Assembly (NCBI RefSeq): GCF_027497215.1
Contig: NZ_CP114904.1
Coordinates: 2,936,001-3,000,000 of the forward strand
DNA from: Micromonospora sp. WMMD812
GTDB lineage: Bacteria; Actinomycetota; Actinomycetes; Mycobacteriales; Micromonosporaceae
Length of the DNA: 64,000 bases
Direction of reading: 5' to 3'
The position numbers were made by a program, and so were the translations under genes. Shown one piece after another: positions 19,643 through 28,288 of the stretch; position 1 is the first letter of the stretch; each line of letters begins with the position of its first letter. Under the pieces are notes generated by a model, which saw only the letters and a list, made by a program, of their open reading frames with translations, ran no database searches and had not been told where the DNA came from.

Positions 19643-20521
19643 ATGCGTATCACGCGCGTAGCGGCGCTCGCCGCGGCCGCCACCTTGGCGCTCGGCCTGA
19701 CCGCCTGCGGTGGCGACGACGCCGGTGAGGACACCGGCGCCGGCAGCAAGACGTTCGCCGCCGGCAGCACGATGGAGCGGCTCAACAAGGCGCAGGCCAT
19801 CAAGATCGGCACCAAGTTCGACCAGCCCGGCTTCGGCCTGAAGGGCCTGTCGGGCAAGCCGGAGGGCTTCGACGTCGAGGTCGCGAAGATCATCGTCAAG
19901 GAGCTCGGCATCCCCGAGGACAAGATCGAGTGGGTCGAGGCCCCCTCGAAGGTCCGCGAGGACGTCATCGTGAACGGCACGGTCGACCTCGTCGCCGCGA
20001 CCTACACGATCAACGACAAGCGCAAGGAGCGCATCGCCTTCGCGGGGCCGTACTACGAGGCCGGCCAGAACGTCATGGTGAAGAAGGACGACACCACCAT
20101 CACCGGCCCGGACTCCTTCAAGGACGGCACGAAGAAGGTCTGCTCGGTCACCGGCTCGACCCCCGCCGAGACCATCAAGCAGTACGTCAAGGACGTCGCC
20201 ACCCAGCTGGTGCTCTTCGACACCTACGACAAGTGCCGCGACGCCCTCAAGGGCGGCCAGGTCGACGCCGTGACCACGGACAACGTGATCCTGCTCGGCT
20301 ACATCGCCAAGGACGAGGCCTCGTTCAAGCTGGCCGGCGACAACTTCACCAAGGAGCCGTACGGCATCGGCGTGAAGAAGGAAGACAACGACTTCCGGAC
20401 CTTCATCAACGACACGCTGGAGAAGGCGTACGCCGACGGCAGCTGGAAGAAGGCCTGGGACGACACGGCCGGCAAGTTCGGAGCCGAGCTGGGCAGCGCC
20501 CCGACCGTCAACCGCTACTGA
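19643..20521 (+). CDS. gluB: Substrate-binding lipoprotein of the glutamate-type ABC transporter
   Basis: Captures the amino acid outside the membrane. 292 residues: signal peptide with lipobox LTAC (residues 19-22), so Cys22 is lipidated; then a family 3 solute-binding domain with 'KPEGFDVEVAKIIVKELG', 'VDLVAATYTINDKRKERIAF', 'GPYYEAGQNVMVK' and 'PYGIGVKKEDNDFRTFIN'. The ATG at 19643 is preceded by AAGGAG. It lies 56 bases after the ATPase gene. Glutamate specificity is inferred from the gluABCD layout, not from binding residues. Confidence 0.92.
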   Translation: MRITRVAALAAAATLALGLTACGGDDAGEDTGAGSKTFAAGSTMERLNKAQAIKIGTKFDQPGFGLKGLSGKPEGFDVEVAKIIVKELGIPEDKIEWVEAPSKVREDVIVNGTVDLVAATYTINDKRKERIAFAGPYYEAGQNVMVKKDDTTITGPDSFKDGTKKVCSVTGSTPAETIKQYVKDVATQLVLFDTYDKCRDALKGGQVDAVTTDNVILLGYIAKDEASFKLAGDNFTKEPYGIGVKKEDNDFRTFINDTLEKAYADGSWKKAWDDTAGKFGAELGSAPTVNRY

Positions 20522-20563
20522 TCTGATCCCGTCGATCTGGAGGGTGGGGAGGAAGACCAACCC

Positions 20564-21271
20564 GTGAGTGTGCTCATCGACAAGTTCGACGTCTTCGCGG
20601 GTGGTTTCTGGCTCACCCTCCAGATCTGCTTGCTCGCCGCGATCGGCGCCCTGATCCTGGGCGCCGTCGTGGCGGTGCTCCGGATCTCGCCGGTGCCGCC
20701 GCTACGGGCGCTCGGCACCAGCTACGTGAACATCTTCCGGAACATGCCGCTGACCGTGGTGATGTTCTTCGCCGCGTTCGGCCTGCCGGCGCTCGGTTCG
20801 AACGCGGACTTCCTCCGCATCCCGGGCCTGGACTCGCTGTTCAACCGGCTCGGTACGGACCTGCCCTACTTCCGCTTCGCGCTGATCGCCCTGGTGCTCT
20901 ACACCGCGGCCTTCGTCTGCGAGGCGCTGCGCTCGGGGGTCAACGCGGTGCCGGCCGGGCAGGCCGAGGCCGCCCGCTCGCTGGGGCTGACCTTCGGCCA
21001 GAACCTGCGGTACGTGGTGCTGCCCCAGTCCTGGAAGGCCTCGATCGTGCCGCTCGGTTCGGTGATCATCGCGATGATCAAGAACTCGGCGCTGATCGGC
21101 TTCTTCGGCGTGGTCGGTGACCTGTCGGCCACCGCCGACCAGCTCACCGGGGCCGAGGGCTACGCCTTCATCCCCGTCGCCATCGGCATCTCGATCGGAT
21201 ACCTGATCATGACGGTTCCCCTCGGCGCCCTCCTCGACCGGATCGAGAAGCGACAGGCGGTGGCCCGATGA
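20564..21271 (+). CDS. gluC: ABC transporter permease, first of two
   Basis: Inner-membrane permease subunit, 235 residues with about five membrane helices (starting 'FWLTLQICLLAAIGALILGA'). The His/Glu/Gln family permease EAA loop is at 'GQAEAARSLGLTFGQNLRYV', where the ATPase docks. The start is GTG at 20564; a second in-frame GTG six bases later has equal claim. It overlaps the next permease gene by four bases (ATGA), indicating translational coupling. Confidence 0.9.
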   Translation: MSVLIDKFDVFAGGFWLTLQICLLAAIGALILGAVVAVLRISPVPPLRALGTSYVNIFRNMPLTVVMFFAAFGLPALGSNADFLRIPGLDSLFNRLGTDLPYFRFALIALVLYTAAFVCEALRSGVNAVPAGQAEAARSLGLTFGQNLRYVVLPQSWKASIVPLGSVIIAMIKNSALIGFFGVVGDLSATADQLTGAEGYAFIPVAIGISIGYLIMTVPLGALLDRIEKRQAVAR

Positions 21272-22242
21272 GCCAGCAGACCGTCCTCTACGACGTACCC
21301 GGACCGCGGCAGCGCCGGATCACCCTCGTCAGCAGCCTCGTCGCCACCGTTCTGCTGCTGGTCGGCGCGTACTTCCTGATCTACCGGCCGCTGGACGACA
21401 AGGGCCAGTTCTCGATGGAGCTGTGGGGGCCGCTCGTCGACCCCTCCAACGAGAACTTCTCGCTGGTCTGGGACCGGATCGGGCTCGGCCTCAAGAACAC
21501 CCTGATCGCGGCGGTGCTCGCGATCATCTCCTCGCTGGTGATCGGCACCCTGCTGGCGGTGCTGCGGATCCAGCTCAAGAGCCTGGCCCGGCGCCGGTTC
21601 ACCGGGCTTGCCACCCCCGTGTCGTACCTGCTGCGCGGGCTGAGCGTCCTGCTGTCGGCGGTCACCCGGGTCTGCGTCGAGGTGTTCCGCGGCCTTCCCG
21701 TCGTCATCACCATCTTCTTCGTGGCCCGCGGCTTCCCCGAGTTCGGCGTCACCTTCGAGACGCTCTGGTACCTGGTCATCGGCCTCACCATCTACAACTC
21801 GGTGGTGATCGCCGAGATCCTCCGCTCCGGCATGGAGGGCCTGCCCGGCGGGCAGGGCGAGGCGGCGGCCGCGATCGGTCTGTCCCCGTTGCAGACCACC
21901 CGGATCATCCTGCTCCCGCAGGCATTCCGGATCATGCTCCCGGCGCTGATCAGCCAGCTGGTGGTGGTGCTCAAGGACACCTCGCTCGGCTTCATCATCA
22001 GCTACGAGGAGACCCTGAACATCGGCAAGCAGATCATCGGTGTGCTGGGCAACCCGATCCAGGTCTACGTGGTGATCGCGGTGCTCTTCATCGCGGTCAA
22101 CTACTCGCTGTCGAAGCTGGCCCAGTACGTCCAGCGCCGGCTCTCCCGGGGCCGCAAGACCGCCGGCACGCCGGCCCAGAACCCGCCGCCGGCATCGGTC
22201 ATGTCGCAGGCCGAGGGCGGCGGCATGGGTGGCGGCGTCTGA
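21268..22242 (+). CDS. gluD: ABC transporter permease, second of two
   Basis: 324-residue permease partner of GluC. It has a longer N terminus than GluC, with a first helix 'VSSLVATVLLLVGAYFLIY' at about 13-31 followed by a periplasmic segment, then the conserved permease core ('GQGEAAAAIGLSPLQTTRII' is the EAA loop). The C terminus is cytoplasmic and glycine-rich (SQAEGGGMGGGV). The ATG at 21268 overlaps the gluC stop. Last gene of the operon, followed by a strong hairpin. Confidence 0.9.
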   Translation: MSQQTVLYDVPGPRQRRITLVSSLVATVLLLVGAYFLIYRPLDDKGQFSMELWGPLVDPSNENFSLVWDRIGLGLKNTLIAAVLAIISSLVIGTLLAVLRIQLKSLARRRFTGLATPVSYLLRGLSVLLSAVTRVCVEVFRGLPVVITIFFVARGFPEFGVTFETLWYLVIGLTIYNSVVIAEILRSGMEGLPGGQGEAAAAIGLSPLQTTRIILLPQAFRIMLPALISQLVVVLKDTSLGFIISYEETLNIGKQIIGVLGNPIQVYVVIAVLFIAVNYSLSKLAQYVQRRLSRGRKTAGTPAQNPPPASVMSQAEGGGMGGGV

Positions 22243-22262
22243 GCCACGCCGCACCGAGCAGA

Positions 22263-22292
22263 AGGGCCGCCCCGACGAATCGGGGCGGCCCT
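22263..22292. terminator. Terminator between gluD and convergent rny
   Basis: Arms AGGGCCGCCCCGA and TCGGGGCGGCCCT, 13 bases each and perfectly paired, flank a 4-base loop, 20 bases past the gluD stop and 50 bases from the rny stop. Confidence 0.85.
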
Positions 22293-22342
22293 GTGCGTAG
22301 TCGTCGTGCCCGGGCCGGCTCGGCCGGATCCCGCCGGCCGTG

Positions 22343-24109
22343 TCAGCGGGCGATCTCGGTCACCCGGGACTCGCGGACCACGGTGACCCGGATCTGGCCC
22401 GGGTAGGTCAGCTCCTCCTCGATCTGCTTGGCGACGTCCCGGGCCAGCACGGCCGCGCCGATGTCGTCGACGTCGTCCGGCTTGACCATCACCCGGATCT
22501 CCCGGCCGGCCTGCATGGCGAAGACCTTCTCCACGCCCAGCTTGCTGGCCGCGATCTCCTCGATCCGCTCCAGCCGCTTGACGTACGCCTCCAGGCTCTC
22601 CCGCCGGGCACCCGGACGGCCGCCGGAGCAGGCGTCGGAGGCCTGGGTCAGCACGGCCTCGATGGTCTGCGGCGGCACCTCGTTGTGGTGCGCCTCGATG
22701 GCGTGCACCACGTCCTCGCTCTCGCCGTACTTGCGGGCCAGGTCGGCGCCGATGATCGCGTGGCTGCCCTCCACCTCGTGGGTGAGCGCCTTGCCGATGT
22801 CGTGCAGGAACGCCGACCGCTTGATGGTCGGCACATCCAGCTTCAGCTCGGCGGCCATGATGCCGGCGATGTGCGCCGTCTCCACCAGGTGCTTGAGGAC
22901 GTTCTGCCCGTACGACGTGCGGTAGCGCAGCCGACCGAGCAGGCTGACCAGCTCCGGGTGGATCTCCGTGATGCCGACCTCGACCAGCGCGTCCTCGGCG
23001 GCCCGCTGGCAGAGCTGGTCCACCTCGTGTCGGGCCAACTCGTAGACCTCCTCGATCCGGTGCGGGTGGATCCGCCCGTCCAGGACCAGCTTCTCCAGCG
23101 TGAGCCGGCCGACCTCGCGGCGGACCGGGTCGAAGCAGGAGAGCAGCACCGCCTCCGGCGTGTCGTCGATGATCAGGTTGACCCCGGTCACCGACTCGAA
23201 GGCGCGGATGTTGCGCCCCTCCCGGCCGATGATGCGGCCCTTCATCTCGTCCCCGGGCAGGTGCAGGACGCTGACCACGCTCTCCGCGGTCTGCTCGCTC
23301 GCCACCCGCTGGATGGCGTCCACCACGATGTGCCGGGCACGCTGCTCGCCGGTGCTGCGGGCGTCCGCCTCGATGTCGCGCACCAGCAGCGCGGCCTCCC
23401 GCTTGGCCTGCGACTCGATGGCCTCGATCAGCTCCGCCCGGGCGGTGTCGGCGGTCAGCCCGGCCACCCGCTCCAGCTCGCGGCGACGCAGCTCCTCGGC
23501 CTCGAGCAGCTCTGCCTCCCGCCGGCCGAGCGCGGCCTCCCGGGCCGCCAGCGCGGCGCTGGACGCGGTGAGTTGGCGCTCCCGCTCGGCGAGCCGCTCG
23601 ACCTCCTCGGTGTGCAGCCGCTCCCGCTCGTCCATCCGGGCGGCCCGCCGCTCCACCTCGGCCGCCTGCTCCCGGGTGGTCGCGGCGAGGACCGCCACCT
23701 CGCGCTCACCGCTGCGCCGGGCGGCCTTGCGCAACTGCTCCGCGTCGGCCTCGGCCTGCTTGTGGGCCCGCTCCAGCACGGTGTCCGCCTCGGTTCGGGC
23801 GTCGTCGAGCACCCGCCGGGCCTCGGCCCGGGCCGCCTTCGCCTCCGCCTTCGCCGCCGCGGCCTCGGCCCGGGCGGCCGCCGCCGCGGACTTCGCCACG
23901 TCGATCGTGCTGTTCGCCTCGTCGGCCGCGCTGCGCAGGGCTGCCAGCGACTGCTCCTGCCGGTCCTTCTCGGCGATGAAGGCCGGATCCTCCGGAGCCG
24001 GCGCGCCCTGGAACCGGCGTAGCGCCCGCACTCCCAGCAGTACGGCGCCGACCACCACCACCGTCAGGACCAGTACGACAGCGAGGAGCACGACGTCGAA
24101 GGCGCTCAT
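22343..24109 (-). CDS. rny: Ribonuclease Y
   Basis: Membrane-anchored endoribonuclease starting mRNA turnover. 588 residues: a single N-terminal membrane helix at about 5-27 ('VVLLAVVLVLTVVVVGAVLL'), a long Ala/Glu/Arg-rich coiled coil at about 40-255, a KH RNA-binding domain with 'GRIIGREGRNIRAFESVTG', and an HD domain with the metal-binding pair in 'RSAFLHDIGKALTHEVEG'. The ATG at 24109 opens on the helix, with GAGG upstream; the 84-residue upstream frame is non-coding. About 1.2 kb of non-coding sequence with a tandem repeat precedes it, so its promoter region is unusually long. Confidence 0.95.
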   Translation of the reverse strand: MSAFDVVLLAVVLVLTVVVVGAVLLGVRALRRFQGAPAPEDPAFIAEKDRQEQSLAALRSAADEANSTIDVAKSAAAAARAEAAAAKAEAKAARAEARRVLDDARTEADTVLERAHKQAEADAEQLRKAARRSGEREVAVLAATTREQAAEVERRAARMDERERLHTEEVERLAERERQLTASSAALAAREAALGRREAELLEAEELRRRELERVAGLTADTARAELIEAIESQAKREAALLVRDIEADARSTGEQRARHIVVDAIQRVASEQTAESVVSVLHLPGDEMKGRIIGREGRNIRAFESVTGVNLIIDDTPEAVLLSCFDPVRREVGRLTLEKLVLDGRIHPHRIEEVYELARHEVDQLCQRAAEDALVEVGITEIHPELVSLLGRLRYRTSYGQNVLKHLVETAHIAGIMAAELKLDVPTIKRSAFLHDIGKALTHEVEGSHAIIGADLARKYGESEDVVHAIEAHHNEVPPQTIEAVLTQASDACSGGRPGARRESLEAYVKRLERIEEIAASKLGVEKVFAMQAGREIRVMVKPDDVDDIGAAVLARDVAKQIEEELTYPGQIRVTVVRESRVTEIAR

Positions 24110-24600
24110 GCCCGGACCTCGCGCGGACCGCCGGTGAACCTGTGCCGCCCCGCCATGGCCGCCTCCCCTAACGTCGGCGCCGCAGCGACCGTGCCGACGG
24201 CACGCTCCTGCGACTCTGGACGCCCGACCGGAGCGGCTGGCCGTGGGTAGCTCTCTCCGCCGGCGGTGCCCTGCGGCATCGTCGGCGGCCGGGTGCAGTT
24301 GTCGCGGCGGCTCCGGACCGGCCTGTCCGGAGCTACCGCCAGAGGCCGGCGAGCCGGCCAAAGTGATGCTGTTCTGTTACGAGATCTATGTTGTGCGCTT
24401 AGCCTGCGCTGGTCGGGCAATGTGAGCCTGTATGGCGAGGCTAGGTCGCCAGGGGTGCTCTGGTCAAGAACTCATGATCAAACCCCCCGAACGGAGAGAA
24501 GTTGCGGAGTAACGCAGCGCTCACCCGACGGCGGACACCAGGGGACAAACCCCACGACCACGCCTCCGACGCGACCCATCGCCAGCCAGGTCAGGGCGGC
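24110..24600. other. Non-coding region upstream of rny
   Basis: No convincing gene. 24366-24400 is A/T-rich for this genome (around GTTACGAGATCTATGTTGTGC) and may hold the rny promoter on the minus strand, but I cannot fix -35 and -10 elements. Degenerate copies of the downstream 32-bp unit begin at about 24566. Long open frames here are artefacts of GC content. Confidence 0.5.
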
Positions 24601-24966
24601 CCGACGCCGGAACCAGGTCACAGCCGGACGGCCCGACGCCGGAACCAGATCAGGGCCGGACCGCCCGAGGCCGGAACCAGATCAGGGCCGGACCGCCCGA
24701 CGCCGGAACCAGATCAGGGCCGGACCGCCCGACGCCGGAACCAGGTCACGGCCGGACCGCCCGACGCCGGAACCAGGTCACGGCCGGACCGCCCGACGCC
24801 GGAACCAGGTCACGGCCGGACCGCCCGACGCCGGAACCAGGTCACGGCCGGACCGCCCGACGCCGGAACCAGGTCACGGCCGGACCGCCCGACGCCGGAA
24901 CCAGGTCACGGCCGGACGGCCCGGCGCCGGAACCAGGTCACGGCCGGACGGCCCGGCGCCGGAACC
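24601..24966. repeat. 32-bp tandem repeat (minisatellite), about 11.5 copies
   Basis: Units begin at 24601, 24633, 24665, 24697, 24729, 24761, 24793, 24825, 24857, 24889, 24921 and 24953 (partial), each starting CCGACGCCGGAACCAG or a close variant. Copies 2-4 carry GATCAGGG where the later copies carry GGTCACGG, and the last two begin CCGGCG. Period 32 is not a multiple of three, and there are no unique spacers. Confidence 0.95.
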
Positions 24967-25155
24967 GCGGGTCGAGCCGGCGACGCCGGGCTCTCGACGA
25001 CGAGCAGTTCGGTCGGCCGGACAGAATCGTCCACGCCGCGTACCGCGTCGGGCTGACCACGGCGGTGGCGAGCCGAACCGCCGGCCGCCTGTCGCCGCAG
25101 TTCACCACCTCCGGCGCGCGGCCCGCTCGATAGCCGTGGTGCGCGTTGATCAACT

Positions 25156-25214
25156 CCAGGTCACTGACATGGCGGTATCCGGTCGTGCGGTACACCGCCA
25201 TGTCGGCGATATGG
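25156..25214. repeat. Palindromic intergenic element B, copy 1
   Basis: Arms at 25156-25178 and 25192-25214 (23 bases each, about 17 paired, inner 11 bases TGACATGGCGG-like) flank a 13-base loop. It is preceded by TTGATCAACT. The arms and the flanking GATCAAC recur at 61056-61123 with the same 23-13-23 spacing. The rest of 24967-25348 shows nothing I can name. Confidence 0.8.
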
Positions 25215-25348
25215 TGCCGCGCAAGGCTCGAGCCGTTGATCCACTCGGGTTCCTTGAACTCGGGGTGTCGGGCAGGCTCGGACAGCCCGACATCAGGGAA
25301 GTCGATCTGCGGCGGCCCGTCCAGGGCCCGGGCCCGTCCGGGCGCGGG

Positions 25349-26068
25349 TCAGCGGGCGCCGGCGGCGCGGGCGGCGGTGACGAGGGACGCGTTGTCGGGG
25401 GCGGGGGTGCCGTCCGGCAGGCGGAGTGTGTCTTCGAGGCCGATGCGGGTGTGCAGGCCCCGGCGGACGGCGTCGGCGAGCACCGGCCACGTCGCTGGGC
25501 CTTCGGCGTGCAGCAGCACCGGCGGGGCATCGCTGCCGGTGGGCAGGGCGGAGAGCACCCTGGCCGCGTCGGCCAGTGCGACGGCGGGCTGCTCGGCCAT
25601 GCACTCGACGAGGATGCGGCCCGCGGGAACCCGCCAGCCCCGGTACGCGGCGACCGCCTCGACCGTCCAGAGCCCGGCCTCCACCAGGATGCCTCTCTCG
25701 TGCAGGGCGGCGGCGACCGCCTCGGCGCCCTCCTCGTGTGCGTTCACCGAGGCGAAGTCGGGCAGCACGTGCCACGCCCGGACGGCGGCCACCCGGGCGG
25801 CCGGGTCCGGCTCGATCCAGGCGCCGGTGCTCACCCCGACGGGCAGGTCGGGCCGGGCGGCCCGGACGGCGGTCAGCGCGTCGGCGATCACCTCGGGGCG
25901 CAGCGACTCGGCGCCGGCCCCGTCGCGGGGGTGGACGTGTACGGCCGCCACGCCGAGCGCGACGCAGCGTGCGGCGTCGGCGGCCAGGTCGGCCGGCGTG
26001 ACGGGCACGGCGGGATGCTCGGCCTGGCCGCGCCCGCCATTGAGGCACGCCTTCAGCACCGGCCGCAC
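25349..26068 (-). CDS. BKACE (DUF849) family protein
   Basis: Family members condense beta-keto acids with acetyl-CoA and release acetoacetate; the founding activity is 3-keto-5-aminohexanoate cleavage. 239 residues, shorter than the usual 270-310, so possibly the compact actinobacterial form. 'KACLNGGRG' at the start and 'AAVHVHPRD' (about 42-50) supply the zinc-binding His-x-His of this TIM-barrel family, and 'GVSTGAWIEPD' and 'RIGLEDTLRLPDG' are also typical. Start GTG at 26068. Substrate cannot be read; no catabolic neighbours are present. It lies 76 bases beyond the recX stop. Confidence 0.8.
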   Translation of the reverse strand: MRPVLKACLNGGRGQAEHPAVPVTPADLAADAARCVALGVAAVHVHPRDGAGAESLRPEVIADALTAVRAARPDLPVGVSTGAWIEPDPAARVAAVRAWHVLPDFASVNAHEEGAEAVAAALHERGILVEAGLWTVEAVAAYRGWRVPAGRILVECMAEQPAVALADAARVLSALPTGSDAPPVLLHAEGPATWPVLADAVRRGLHTRIGLEDTLRLPDGTPAPDNASLVTAARAAGAR

Positions 26069-26144
26069 CGCCCCGGCGAACGCCCGTTCGGTAGCCCCAC
26101 TCCCACGGCGCGGCGAAAAGCTCGGGCCGGCCCCACGGCGTCGG

Positions 26145-26843
26145 TCACTCGGTCGCCCGGCTGTCGCGGTCCATGTCGGTCTCGGCGTCGGCGAGCGCGT
26201 CCGCGTCGATTTGCTCGGCGAACTCGGCCGCCTCGGCGCTCTGCGCCGCCAGCGCGTCCTTCACCGCCCGGATGGCCACGCCGGGCGGGTAGCCCTTGCG
26301 GGCCAGCATGCCCACCAGCCGGCGGAACACGGCGTCGGGCTCGCCCCGGGCGGTGCGCAGCTTCCGCTCCACCAGGGCGCGTGCCGTCTCGGCCTCGGTG
26401 CTCTCGTCCAGCTCACCGAGCGCCTCCTGGGCCACGTCGCGGTCGACCCCGCGCTGACGCAGCTCGTTGGCGAGCGCCCGGCGGGCCAGGCCGCGCCCAG
26501 CGTGCCGGCTGGACACCCAGGCGCGGGCGAAGGCGGCGTCGTCGATGAGACCGACCTCGTCGTAGCGGTCGAGCACCTCCGCCGACACCTCGTCGGAGAT
26601 GCCCCGCTTGGCGAGCGCGCCGGCCAGCTCGGCCCGGGTGCGCGGTCGGATGGCGAGCTGACGCAGACAGATCTCCCGGGCCACCTCGGCCTCGTCCCGT
26701 GGTGGGGCTGCCACCTCCGGGTCGGCGGCCTCCTCGGGCCGGCCGCGACGGCCGCGGCGAGGGCGCGGCGCACCGTTGGCGTCGCCCGCCCGGGGTGGAC
26801 CGGCGTCCCAGCCCCGCCCCGTGCGGGCGCGTCGTCCTGCCAC
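26145..26843 (-). CDS. recX: Regulatory protein RecX
   Basis: Binds RecA and limits its filament formation. 232 residues: an Arg/Gly-rich N-terminal 50-residue extension, then three RecX helical repeats, for example 'CLRQLAIRPRTRAELAGALA', 'LIDDAAFARAWVSSRHAGRG' and 'GVDRDVAQEALGEL'. The acidic C terminus (EQIDADALADAETDMDRD) is also family-like. GTG start at 26843, eight bases after the recA stop, so recA-recX are co-transcribed. Confidence 0.93.
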   Translation of the reverse strand: MAGRRARTGRGWDAGPPRAGDANGAPRPRRGRRGRPEEAADPEVAAPPRDEAEVAREICLRQLAIRPRTRAELAGALAKRGISDEVSAEVLDRYDEVGLIDDAAFARAWVSSRHAGRGLARRALANELRQRGVDRDVAQEALGELDESTEAETARALVERKLRTARGEPDAVFRRLVGMLARKGYPPGVAIRAVKDALAAQSAEAAEFAEQIDADALADAETDMDRDSRATE

Positions 26844-26851
26844 GACTCAGG

Positions 26852-27898
26852 TCAGAAGTCGACCGGCGGCAGCTCCGGGCCACCGGCCGCGTCGCTCGCA
26901 CCGATCCCGACGCCGAGCTTCTCGAGGATCTTCTTCTCGATCTCGGCGGCGACGTCCGGGTTCTCCCGGAGGAACTCGCGGGCCTTCTCCTTGCCCTGGC
27001 CGAGCTGGTCACCGTCGTAGGTGTACCAGGCGCCGGACTTGCGGATGATCGCCTGCTCGACGCCGACGTCGATCAGCGAGCCCTCGCGGGAGATGCCCTT
27101 GCCGTACATGATGTCGAACTCGGCCTGCTTGAACGGTGCCGCGACCTTGTTCTTCACGACCTTGACCCGGGTGCGGTTGCCGACCACGTCGGTGCCGTCC
27201 TTGAGGCTCTCGATCCGGCGGACGTCGAGCCGGACCGAGGCGTAGAACTTCAGCGCCCGACCACCGGTGGTGGTCTCCGGGCTGCCGAACATCACACCGA
27301 TCTTCTCGCGAAGCTGGTTGATGAAGATCGCCGTCGTGCCGGTGTTGTTGAGCACACCGGTGATCTTCCGCAGCGCCTGGCTCATCAGCCGGGCCTGGAG
27401 GCCGACGTGGCTGTCGCCCATCTCGCCCTCGATCTCGGCACGCGGCACCAGCGCGGCCACCGAGTCGATGACGATGATGTCGAGCGCGCCGGAGCGGACC
27501 AGCATGTCCGCGATCTCCAGCGCCTGCTCGCCGGTGTCCGGCTGGGACACCAGCAGCGCGTCGGTGTCGACCCCGAGCGCCTTCGCGTATTCCGGGTCGA
27601 GGGCGTGCTCGGCGTCGATGAAGCCGGCGATGCCACCGGCTCGCTGCGCGTTGGCGACCGCGTGCAGCGCAACCGTGGTCTTACCGCTGGACTCGGGACC
27701 GTAGATCTCGACGACCCGGCCGCGGGGCAGACCGCCCACGCCGAGCGCCACGTCGAGCGCGATGGACCCGGTCGGGATCACCGCGGTCTGGATGACCGGC
27801 CGCTCCCCCAGCCGCATCACCGAGCCCTTGCCGAACTGCTTGTCGATCTGAGCGAGAGCAAGGTCGAGCGCCTTCTCCCGGTCCGGCCCTGCCGCCAT
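26852..27898 (-). CDS. recA: Recombinase RecA
   Basis: Strand-exchange protein and co-protease for LexA. 348 residues from the ATG at 27898 ([20 protein letters not shown]), chosen because AGGGG lies eight bases upstream and actinobacterial RecA begins here; a GTG at 27946 would add 16 residues but has no ribosome site. Walker A GPESSGKT at 67-74, '[15 protein letters not shown]', the L2 loop '[18 protein letters not shown]', and a C terminus ending PPVDF. No intein. An SOS box lies upstream at 28030-28045, and recX follows in the same operon. Confidence 0.98.
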   Translation of the reverse strand: MAAGPDREKALDLALAQIDKQFGKGSVMRLGERPVIQTAVIPTGSIALDVALGVGGLPRGRVVEIYGPESSGKTTVALHAVANAQRAGGIAGFIDAEHALDPEYAKALGVDTDALLVSQPDTGEQALEIADMLVRSGALDIIVIDSVAALVPRAEIEGEMGDSHVGLQARLMSQALRKITGVLNNTGTTAIFINQLREKIGVMFGSPETTTGGRALKFYASVRLDVRRIESLKDGTDVVGNRTRVKVVKNKVAAPFKQAEFDIMYGKGISREGSLIDVGVEQAIIRKSGAWYTYDGDQLGQGKEKAREFLRENPDVAAEIEKKILEKLGVGIGASDAAGGPELPPVDF

Positions 27899-28029
27899 CG
27901 TTGCCACCCCTGCCTTCGCCGGCGTCTTTGCTGAGCTTCGCGTCACGCGGACACGCTAGGCGCTGGGTCCGACAGAAAACCAGCCGACGGGCCGCGAGCT
28001 GTGGACGAGCACCCCGCTGTGGACAATAG

Positions 28030-28045
28030 CCGAACAGGTGTACGA
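28030..28045. promoter_or_regulatory. SOS (LexA) box upstream of recA
   Basis: CCGAACAGGTGTACGA agrees with TCGAAC-N4-GTTCGA at 10 of 12 specified bases. It lies 132 bases before the recA ATG, in the gap before the DUF3046 stop. LexA binding is inferred. Confidence 0.7.
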
Positions 28046-28083
28046 CTCGGCAAGCGACACGCGGGGACGACGGAAAACGCTGC

Positions 28084-28284
28084 TCAGCGTAGTCGCGCGG
28101 GCACCCGGTCGGGATAGGCGGCGCAGACCGCGCGCCACACCACGTGCGTCTCCTCGCCCCCGGCGAGAGCCTGCTCGATGGTCCGCCCGCCGAGCTGGGA
28201 GAGCACCTGGTCGGAGGCGATGCTGGCCGCGTAGCCGGGACCGAACGCCTCCTCCAGCCGCGTCCAGAAGTCGGTCAGCCGCAC
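28084..28284 (-). CDS. DUF3046 family protein
   Basis: 66 residues, almost always encoded just upstream of recA in actinobacteria. 'MRLTDFWTRLEEAFGPGYA' and 'VLSQLGGRTIEQALAGG' plus 'VWRAVCAAY' are the conserved family segments. Function unknown. GTG start at 28284. It ends about 40 bases from the recA SOS box and lies four bases after the MFS gene on the same strand, so it may be the last gene of that transcript. Confidence 0.88.
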   Translation of the reverse strand: MRLTDFWTRLEEAFGPGYAASIASDQVLSQLGGRTIEQALAGGEETHVVWRAVCAAYPDRVPARLR

Positions 28285-28288
28285 GTGA

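Noticed and set aside
24566..24966. CRISPR array at the 32-bp repeat
   Set aside because: Units abut with no spacers between them, and no cas genes are in the window. It is a minisatellite.
24266..26548. A 760-residue plus-strand protein through the tandem repeat
   Set aside because: The frame is open only because of GC content and the repeat. It runs antisense through the BKACE and recX genes and has no start signal.
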